Of a stretch of 64,000 nt of DNA, positions 19,615 through 27,600 are shown one piece after another. This stretch comes from CALOCY01 sp942491975 (GTDB taxonomy: Bacteria; Bacteroidota; Bacteroidia; Bacteroidales; Prolixibacteraceae). The position numbers and the translations under genes are program-made. The notes below the pieces were generated by a model. That model did not search any database and was not told where the DNA came from. It saw nothing but the letters and a program-made list of their open reading frames with translations. The stretch covers positions 2,914,001-2,978,000 of the forward strand of contig CALOCY010000004.1 of NCBI GenBank assembly GCA_942491975.1. The letters are read 5' to 3'. Each line of letters begins with the position of its first letter. Positions within the stretch are counted from its first letter, which is position 1.

Positions 19615-20559
19615 ATGGAAAACTTTTTTGATACACGCCGGATACTGAAAATTGTATGGAAATGGAAAGTGCACTTTCTCATTATCGGGGTAATTGCCTT
19701 TGCCCTTGCAGCACTTTTCTCGTCGCCCTACTTTATCAAACCGAAATTCCAATCGTTTGCACGGTTATACCCGGTCAACATTAGCACATACAGTAACGAA
19801 TCGGAAAGTGAACAGATGCTGGAGGTGGCCAATTCAATGGACATCAAACGCAGGATGTTTGAGGCATTTGATTTGGGAAACTATTACGGGATTAAAGAAG
19901 ATGACCCGCACTATATGTCCAAACTGATCAGGGATTACAAGGAAAATGTAAAGATCAAAAAAACCGAATACGAAACTGTTGAAATACGTGTGCTGGACTG
20001 GGATGCCGAACGGGCCAGTAATATGGTTGACTCTATTGTAAAGTTTTACAATGAAAAACTTCAGCGGGTGCAGAGTGACCTGAATTACGGGTTGGCAAAT
20101 GCTGCATTTGAAGCACTTACCGAACGGAAAAAAGAGATTGCCGGGGTAAATGAGAAATTGAACAAAATCCGTCAGGAAAATGATATCCTTGACTATGAAA
20201 TGCAGGTAAAAGAGTTCTCGAAAGGATATGCCGAAGCCTTGGCAGCGGGAAATAATACAGCAGCAAAGAAAATTAAAGAAATGCTTGACAATTTTTCGCT
20301 TAAAGGGGGGGAATTTGAGTCGCTTAAATCAGAAATTGAAGGGCTTCAGGTACAGGCCGATACATTGAGCGTAAGGTACAACAAAGCAATGGAAAAAGCG
20401 ACCCAGAAAATATCATATACCCAGATTATTGAAAGCCCGTTTCCGTCCGACAAAAAATCGTATCCTGTACGCTGGATTATTGTACTATTGACACTGTTTG
20501 CTGCCGAAGTTATGGCACTACTTATTATTCTTGTAATTGAAGATAACAAGAGGGCTTAA
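19615..20559 (+). CDS. Wzz/GNVR-type chain length determinant-like membrane protein
   Basis: A 314-residue polysaccharide co-polymerase-like protein. One membrane helix lies near each end (VHFLIIGVIAFALAALF at ~23-39 and IIVLLTLFAAEVMALLIIL at ~288-306) with a periplasmic segment between. That segment includes a long coiled coil (ALTERKKEIAGVNEKLNKIR and ESLKSEIEGLQVQADTL). No Walker-type kinase domain follows, so this is a stand-alone Wzz-type protein and not a BY-kinase fusion. Paired with the ligase/polymerase-like gene downstream, it suggests control of surface polysaccharide chain length. The rest of a glycan synthesis cluster is not in this window. Confidence 0.85.
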   Translation: MENFFDTRRILKIVWKWKVHFLIIGVIAFALAALFSSPYFIKPKFQSFARLYPVNISTYSNESESEQMLEVANSMDIKRRMFEAFDLGNYYGIKEDDPHYMSKLIRDYKENVKIKKTEYETVEIRVLDWDAERASNMVDSIVKFYNEKLQRVQSDLNYGLANAAFEALTERKKEIAGVNEKLNKIRQENDILDYEMQVKEFSKGYAEALAAGNNTAAKKIKEMLDNFSLKGGEFESLKSEIEGLQVQADTLSVRYNKAMEKATQKISYTQIIESPFPSDKKSYPVRWIIVLLTLFAAEVMALLIILVIEDNKRA

Positions 20560-20578
20560 TAAAAACAGTACTTCGGTA

Positions 20579-20667
20579 AACTTTTCCAAAGTTGAAATTT
20601 ATTAAAACGTTAATGAATTTATCTTCATAGACATAACCCAATCGCCTAAATTTTGGAAAAGTTTTTA
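20579..20667. repeat. Long-loop inverted repeat of the AACTTTTCCAAAG type
   Basis: AACTTTTCCAAAGTT at 20579-20593 faces TTTTGGAAAAGTT at about 20651-20663, separated by ~57 bp. It matches the arms of the palindrome at 56979-57011 and lies just upstream of the ligase-like gene. Confidence 0.45.
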
Positions 20668-20712
20668 TCTTCAAGCAACTACAAAAAATAACAAACTATT
20701 AATAAAATTGCA

Positions 20713-22170
20713 TTGCCTTTACTGAAAAATAAAATAACACAACTCTACTTGGTTGTCATTGCTTTTCTGGCAGCTGACTTTTATTGTATTGTAGCAAAGC
20801 AAACACTGCTTGCTGCGGCATTACCACTTGTGTTGGCAGTACTGCTCATGGCATTCTATTCGATTGACAAATTATATTACCTCATCCTTCTGCTGGTACC
20901 TGTTTCATTACCGTTGAAAGAAATTGTGCCGGGCCTGGCATTCGATATACAACTACCTACAGAGCCATTATTAGTTGGCCTGTTGCTGATTGTCATCTTT
21001 AAAATAGCAGGCAACAGAAACTTCGACCGTGATTTATTACGGCATCCGGTATCGCTGGCCATCTGGTTTTACCTGTTTTGGATGCTGATAACCAGCATTA
21101 CCGGCACAATGCCCATTGTATCATTTAAATTTTTACTGTCGAAAATGTGGTTCATTGCCGGATTTTACGTTGTGGCAAGCCAGTTGTTCAGACGAAACCA
21201 CAACGATGTGAAAATTTTTGTCTGGCTGTATGTTGGGGTATTCCTTCTGGTAATAGGCTATGCGGTTTACCGTCATGTAGGCTATGGTTTATGGGAAAAG
21301 GATGCGTCATATATGGTGGTCAACCCGTTCTTTAAAGACCACACTTCATACGGGGCACTGCTGGCAATGTATATCCCGTTTCTGGCAGCCTTCGCTTTCT
21401 CTGGTATCTATTCGTTGCATATAAAAATGATTGCCCGGATACTACTGGGAATATTTCTTTTTGCGGTAGTACTTTCACACACCCGGGCAGCATGGATCAG
21501 CCTTATAGGAGGTGCAGCTGTGTGGATGGCCATAAAACTGAAACTACGGTTCAGGCCGTTATTTATCGCTTTCCTGAGTGTGTTGGCCATTGCACTGTTG
21601 TTTCAGGTACAAATTGTAACCTATCTCGAACGAAATACGGATGACTCTTCGGCCAACCTGACCGATCATATCTCTTCGATGACCAACATATCAACCGATG
21701 CATCGAACCTTGAACGGATTAACCGCTGGAAATGTGCTGTGGCCATGTTTAAAGAACGCCCGTTTTTGGGATATGGACCCGGGACTTACCAATTCAGGTA
21801 TGCCCCTTACCAAATCACACAGGACCGTACCATTATAAGCACAAACTCCGGCGATGGGGGAAATGCCCACAGCGAATACCTGGGGCCTCTTTCCGAATCG
21901 GGGGTATTGGGGATGTTGAGTATATTACTAATCATGATCCTGGTGATATACACAGCTGTCCACACCTATAGCCGTACCAGCGACAAGTACATAAAAATAG
22001 TCGTGCTATCGGCACTCATAGGGCTTATCACGTACTTCCTGCATGGTTTTCTGAATAATTACCTGGATACAGATAAAGCTTCGGCACCATTCTGGGGGTT
22101 TATTGCCCTTATTGTTGTATTTGACATCTATACCCGTAAACAGAGATTGGAAGAAAATAAGAAAGGTTGA
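20713..22170 (+). CDS. O-antigen ligase/polymerase family membrane protein
   Basis: A 485-residue protein with about twelve membrane helices and a large periplasmic loop near residues 300-400 that contains RPFLGYGPGTYQFR and NAHSEYLGPLSESGVLG. These are the hallmark R-x-x-x-G-x-G and H-x-x-x-L-x-x-x-x-x-x-G segments of the Wzy/WaaL family. It transfers or polymerises undecaprenyl-linked glycans at the periplasmic face. The start is a TTG at 20713, since no ATG is available between the upstream stop at 20689 and the first membrane helix. It is paired with the Wzz-like gene. Confidence 0.88.
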   Translation: MPLLKNKITQLYLVVIAFLAADFYCIVAKQTLLAAALPLVLAVLLMAFYSIDKLYYLILLLVPVSLPLKEIVPGLAFDIQLPTEPLLVGLLLIVIFKIAGNRNFDRDLLRHPVSLAIWFYLFWMLITSITGTMPIVSFKFLLSKMWFIAGFYVVASQLFRRNHNDVKIFVWLYVGVFLLVIGYAVYRHVGYGLWEKDASYMVVNPFFKDHTSYGALLAMYIPFLAAFAFSGIYSLHIKMIARILLGIFLFAVVLSHTRAAWISLIGGAAVWMAIKLKLRFRPLFIAFLSVLAIALLFQVQIVTYLERNTDDSSANLTDHISSMTNISTDASNLERINRWKCAVAMFKERPFLGYGPGTYQFRYAPYQITQDRTIISTNSGDGGNAHSEYLGPLSESGVLGMLSILLIMILVIYTAVHTYSRTSDKYIKIVVLSALIGLITYFLHGFLNNYLDTDKASAPFWGFIALIVVFDIYTRKQRLEENKKG

Positions 22171-22191
22171 TCATCCCCGACCAACCTTTTG
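22162..22191. terminator. Bidirectional terminator between convergent genes
   Basis: AAAGGTTG and CAACCTTT arms flank a 12-nt loop and overlap the stop codon of the ligase-like gene. A T-run follows on the plus strand and the 5' A-rich side serves the minus-strand efp gene. Confidence 0.6.
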
Positions 22192-22221
22192 TTAATGTGC
22201 AATATTTTAAGAAATCACTTC

Positions 22222-22791
22222 TTACTTTCTTACCCTCTCCCCATAACTCCTGTCGCGCGTGTCAATCTTGATAATATCGCCTTCGTTGACAAATATCGGG
22301 ACCATTATTTCGGCACCTGTTTCAACGGTTGCCGGCTTTGTGGCTGTTGATGAAGCCGTATCTCCTTTTACCCCGGGTTCCGTATAGGTCACTTCCAGCT
22401 CAACATAAGAGGGAAGCTCTGCTGTAAGTGGGGTCTCTGTTTCGGCATGAAAGTTAACTTCCAATGTCTGTCCCTCTTTCATTAAATCTGCATTCTCAAC
22501 AAAATCTTCGGCAAGTGTAATCTGTTCAAATGTTTCGGTATGCATCAGGTTCAACCCCATGTCGTCTTTGTAAAGGTACTGGTAAGGACGACGCTCAATA
22601 CGTACCGTATTCACTTTTACCCCTGCATTAAATGTGTTTTCAATAACCCTTCCGGTTTTCAGGTTTTTCAGTTTTGTGCGTACAAATGCAGCACCTTTGC
22701 CCGGTTTTACATGCTGGAATTGTACAATCTGAAATAACTGTCCGTTATATTCTATGCAAAGCCCGTTTCTAAAATCTGAAGTATTAGCCAT
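22222..22791 (-). CDS. efp: Elongation factor P
   Basis: A 189-residue three-domain EF-P that relieves ribosome stalling at consecutive prolines. The loop KPGKGAAFV places the potentially modified lysine at residue 32. The C-terminal OB domain ends with IKIDTRDRSYGERVRK, the usual YxxR-type tail. Complete, with an ATG start and the family's normal length. It is probably the first gene of its own transcript, facing the ligase-like gene. Confidence 0.98.
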   Translation of the reverse strand: MANTSDFRNGLCIEYNGQLFQIVQFQHVKPGKGAAFVRTKLKNLKTGRVIENTFNAGVKVNTVRIERRPYQYLYKDDMGLNLMHTETFEQITLAEDFVENADLMKEGQTLEVNFHAETETPLTAELPSYVELEVTYTEPGVKGDTASSTATKPATVETGAEIMVPIFVNEGDIIKIDTRDRSYGERVRK

Positions 22792-23021
22792 ATTACTGAA
22801 TATTTAATTTTGTCTCCTGCAAAAATACGATATTGTTTTAAAAAAACACTTTAGTGTGCTTATTTCTCATAACTGTGATGATTGAATGATTCGCTAATGA
22901 ATGGATGATTTGAAAATATAATGTCTCGAAGAATAACAAATCAATCTACAAGATTCTGTTACATTCCGCTAACTCTATTTTTTGACTTCATCAATTCTTT
23001 ACTTTTTCTCTCCTTCGCTTC

Positions 23022-23762
23022 TCACTTAAGGTGTACTCCACCGTTTTGCCAATACTCCACCAACTCACACTTCAACGCCCCTATTTTAATATCAATATCA
23101 AGAAGCAACGGTACCATGTTTACATCGTCCGAAATCCAGATTTTGATAGCATTGGTTTTTTGAAATAACCTGCCTTTTTCCAATTGAGGGGAGAATACCA
23201 TGCAGTTGATTTTTCCAAACCGTGTACGCAGCGATTTTTTCCCCACGTATTTGATCTTCATATTGGTGATTTTGTCGTGGTGCCACAAGGGTAACAAAAA
23301 CGGTTGCCCTTCTTTCAGCTTCTCTTTCAACCCGTTTCTTATATAGTGGACCACCGAAAGCATATCGCTGATATCGTTCGGCACTGACAGCCATCCTGAA
23401 CGCTGGCTTAAAGCGGAATCTTTATCGTAATAAAAAAGTGTTTCGTTATAGTAGCGGTAATTCCCTTCCCGTACATTACGGATCGATTTTAACGGGCGGC
23501 TGTTTTCAGGGTTCACCCAGCTCTCGTAAATATCATCTACTTTGTAAAGCACGTCAAGCATGCCAACCGAACGGCCATGTACTTTAAGGTGTACGGCCGA
23601 TTTATTATTGAATAGTGTATCAGTCGAAGTAAGCGTTGCCTTTCCGCCCCGGATAAACCCGTAACGAAAAATAAACTCCAACCGCTCCTGTTCTTCAGCT
23701 CTTGTCGTATTTTGCACAAACAACAACAACACAAAAATGATGTATCCTCCCAATCTCTTCAT
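23022..23762 (-). CDS. DUF3108 domain-containing secreted protein
   Basis: A 246-residue protein with a Sec signal peptide (MKRLGGYIIFVLLLFVQNTTRA) and the DUF3108 beta-rich pattern: LEFIFRYGFIRGGKATL near residue 27, VDDIYESWVNPENSRPLKS near 75, and IWISDDVNMVPLLLDIDIK near 208. The family is periplasmic or outer-membrane associated, with no defined function. It follows tsaB by about 36 bp on the same strand. Confidence 0.88.
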   Translation of the reverse strand: MKRLGGYIIFVLLLFVQNTTRAEEQERLEFIFRYGFIRGGKATLTSTDTLFNNKSAVHLKVHGRSVGMLDVLYKVDDIYESWVNPENSRPLKSIRNVREGNYRYYNETLFYYDKDSALSQRSGWLSVPNDISDMLSVVHYIRNGLKEKLKEGQPFLLPLWHHDKITNMKIKYVGKKSLRTRFGKINCMVFSPQLEKGRLFQKTNAIKIWISDDVNMVPLLLDIDIKIGALKCELVEYWQNGGVHLK

Positions 23763-23798
23763 GACTTTTTTATTTTACTTCTCCAATTCTTCACTCCT

Positions 23799-24494
23799 TC
23801 ACTTCTTCAATACCTGATTCTTAGGCTTTGTAGCCACAAAATCCTTCAAATAAAACGGTTCATAATAGGCTGTATCTTCAAACAGGTTGTTTTGAAACGC
23901 CCTCTCTGAAAGAGATACCAAAAAGCGTGCCGATGTATGAATATCGGGCAGAAAAAATGCATTCTTGTGTGTGATAAATGGCTGGCATTTCTCAGAGCCA
24001 TTGCCAAAGAACGCAATGGAACAATCATTAAGGATGTCGGAATAGGTGTTTTCATCAATAATCTCGGCCTGCACATTGTCGACAATGTTGTTGTTGCTAT
24101 CGTAAAGTGCCGAATATACCTCCATCCTTCGGGCATCAATCATGGGGCAAAGCAGAGTTGTCCCGACATCAGGTAATCCTGACACATGGTGTGCCATCGC
24201 TTGTAATGGGCTTATGGCAATAAGCGGTATTCCTGCTGCAAAACAGATCCCTTTTGCAGCCGATACGCCGATTCTCAATCCGGTATATGAACCCGGTCCG
24301 CCACTAACGGCTACCGCATCAAGCCGGTTTGCATTTATAGCATGTGCCTTTAGCAGCTCTTCAATATAAACAGTCAGCAACGAGGCGTGGTTGCGCCCAT
24401 CCCTGTTTTCCCTGTAATCCAATACTTCCCCGTCTTTTCCCAGGGCAACAGAGCAAACATCTGTGGTGCTTTCGATGTTAATAATTAAAGCCAT
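23799..24494 (-). CDS. tsaB: tRNA threonylcarbamoyladenosine biosynthesis protein TsaB
   Basis: A 231-residue ASKHA-fold pseudo-enzyme that partners TsaD and TsaE in forming t6A37 of ANN-decoding tRNAs. It begins MALIINIESTTDVCSVAL, the standard TsaB N-terminus, so the ATG at 24494 is used; an in-frame extension to 24629 has no family similarity. The central motif AVSGGPGSYTGLRIGVSAAKG near residue 65 is diagnostic. The protein lacks the zinc-binding HxxxH expected of TsaD, as it should. Confidence 0.95.
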   Translation of the reverse strand: MALIINIESTTDVCSVALGKDGEVLDYRENRDGRNHASLLTVYIEELLKAHAINANRLDAVAVSGGPGSYTGLRIGVSAAKGICFAAGIPLIAISPLQAMAHHVSGLPDVGTTLLCPMIDARRMEVYSALYDSNNNIVDNVQAEIIDENTYSDILNDCSIAFFGNGSEKCQPFITHKNAFFLPDIHTSARFLVSLSERAFQNNLFEDTAYYEPFYLKDFVATKPKNQVLKK

Positions 24495-24687
24495 ATCGCA
24501 TACTTGTTTTGTGCTGCGAAGTTCGATAATATTTTTTAAACAGAAAAGAGGTTGAAAAAACCGTTGAACAACATAATGAGGCAAAGGATCAAACAGGATA
24601 AGCTGTTTGGGATGATGAAAACTTCCCAAAATATGTGATTTATTGATAGTTGTCTCCTAATTTTGACTATTTTTGAAGCGGGAATAA

Positions 24688-27600
24688 ATGTTGATCATGA
24701 TGAGAGTTTGGCGCTTATGTTTACTGGGGGTCCTGATGGTGTATAGCTTTTCTTCAAGGAGCCAGACGGTTACTGCATGGTCTGAAGATTTCTCTTTGTT
24801 TAATGACGGGGCTGTTACGGCAAAGTGGGCAATCACCCCGGGACAGACGGGGTATTTTCAGGTGGAATCCAACCAATTGGTAGCAAAAGATAACGATACC
24901 GAAGGCTATTGGGAATCAGAAATCATTGAAATCAGGGATTTTGTGGATATCCAGGCTTCTATGAATATTTCTGAGGGGGGAAACAATAGAAGTACCGATT
25001 ACATTCGGGTAGAATATTCATTGAATGGTGCTGCTTACGTACAATTTGAAACCGCAGGCTATGCTAATGGAAATTTTAACTCGATCACTCCTGTAACAAA
25101 TACAATAGCATCCGGGACTACGTTGAGGATACGGGTTATTTCCCGGACATCTCACGTCAATAAAATTCATAACATTGACAATATTGTGGTATCGGCTACC
25201 CCGAAAACACAAACACCGGGTTTGTTAAATGGATTTGGTTACTACAAAAACATAACAGTCAACAATAACAATGTTGGTTCGGGCGGGGAGGAACTGGTCA
25301 ATTTTCCCGTGTTTATTGATATTACCGATACTGATCTTCGGGATAACGCGACCTCGCCTGTAGGGAACGATATTGTGTTTACCGATGCCACCGGGACAAA
25401 GCAACTCTACCACGAAATTGAACACTTTAACTTGGCGACAGGAGAATTGGTTGCCTGGGTAAGGATGCCGGTAATTACCGCCGGAGCAAGCACGACCATC
25501 AGGATGTATTACGGATATAACGGCTACGGGTCAACAGTATCAAACAACACCTGGAACAGCAACTATATATCGGTCTGGCATTTGGGTGATATTGCTGACG
25601 GGGACACCCCTTACCATGCTGATGCTACCGGGAATGGTTTTATTTCAACAGCAATGGGCGGGCCGCCTGTCTCCGTTTCAAAAATACATAAAGGGCAGGA
25701 GTATGACGGTACCGCTCCTTCATTTTTCTCATCGTTTGCTTTCAATATAACCAACCAAAATAACATAACCGTTTCGGCATGGGTCGAGACCGATGTGGTA
25801 GCGGGTTCTGACCGGTTGATTGGCGGACAGTTTGGAGGCTACGGGTTGGGAATAAATACCTCCGGTCAGTTTACCTTTAATACGGTTGGTGCCACGCAAG
25901 GATCAGCTACAAATACCAATTGGCACTATGTGGTTGCAGTTCAGGATGCCTACCGCTCAGACGGGCAAACAAGGCTATACGTGGATGGCAATCCGGTCTC
26001 AACGGTATTGTCGACACAGGGATCAAGTGCCGGAAACTTTTCGCTTGGCTACTTGTTCGACGGTATTCTGGATGAGGTAAGGGTCTCCGAGGTGGTGCGT
26101 TCGGCCAACTGGATAACGGTAGAGCATGCCAGTCATGACGATCCTTCCACGTTCTTAAATTTTGGTCCCCAGATAAATCCGAATGGGTCGTTGGGAAACG
26201 TGTTGTGGTTAAGAGGTGATGCGGGCACCACAGACAATCCCGTTTCGGAATGGGCTGACCAGAGCGGGCAGGGGAATAATGCCACACAGGTTAACCAGGA
26301 CTCTAAACCCGGCCTGGTATCCAATTCATCAAACTTCAATGCCTCATTAAATTTTGACGGTTCCAACGATCAGATGACCCTTCTCCGTCCTGTAAGTGAT
26401 GACTACACCGTATTCTTAGTGGTTAAGCCGTTAGCCTCAGGGCCTGCGGGTACCAGCTGGTGGCAGGGCAACGGTATTTTTGACGGGGAAATAGCCAGTG
26501 TTACCGATGACTTTGGCGGGATCAGCCTGGTAGGGAATAAACTGGCACTGGGTGTGGGCAAAACCGATGTAACCCTTTTATCGAACGAGGATGTCTATTC
26601 GGCCGGCAACAATTACCCGCACATTGCTGTGGCTACACGCGAACAAAGCACCGGAACCATTTCGATATCCATTGATGCCAATACCCCCACAAGCCGTTCG
26701 GATGCATCTACAGCGACACTTGATGACATTGCACAAATGCGTATCGGGTCGCTCTTCTCCAATAACAACTATTACAATGGCCACATATTCGAAATTATGG
26801 TGCATGACGAAGACTTTACTTCGAATGCACAAAAAATTCAGGACGTTGAATCTTACCTGGCTATAAAATACGGGTTGACACTGGCACAGGATTACACTAT
26901 AGATGGTACTACCTATTGGAACACAACAGCGGGATTCGATAATAATATTGCAGGTATCGGCCAGGACAATACTTATGCATTGGTGCAACCCCGGTCAAAA
27001 TCGGAAATGCCGGGGGCACTCATTACCATGAATGCCGCGAGCACCAGTGACCAGGCCCTGTTGATGTGGGCCAACGACAATGGGGGTGTTACAGGCTGGG
27101 GAACTGCAGAACTTCCGTCAACGGGTGTTGATCAACGGATTTCCCGGGAGTGGATGGTACAGGAAAACAGTGGCGATGCGGGTACTGTTACACTATCGGT
27201 TGATCAAACCGATCTGCCTGCTGTTACTGGTAGTATTGTGTTGCTGGTCGATGGTGATGGTGATTTCTCATCAGGGGCATCAATAATCCCCATGACAGAA
27301 AATGCCGGTACCTGGTCTGCTGACCACAATTTTTCGGATGGCGAATACTTTACCATTGGCCTTTTAGTGCCTGACCCGACCGGGAAAGCATTGTGGTACA
27401 AAGCCAACGACGGGGTCAACGAAACCGGTGGAGATGTCTCCTCGTGGATTGACCGTTCAGGGAATAATATTCCTGCCGTAGCAGGGGCATTCGCTTCTCC
27501 CGTGTTGGAAAATGAAGCCATCAACTTCAATGAGGCTGTCCGTTTTGACGGGGTACTTGATTATCTGGAAGGGGCAAGCGGTTTTTATATCAATGATTAT

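Noticed and set aside
19694..19927. Second frame inside the Wzz-like gene as a frameshifted gene
   Set aside because: The main frame is continuous and has the expected two membrane helices; no frameshift is needed.
22921..23163. 80-codon plus-strand frame overlapping the 3' end of the DUF3108 gene
   Set aside because: It overlaps a recognised gene on the other strand and has no features of its own.
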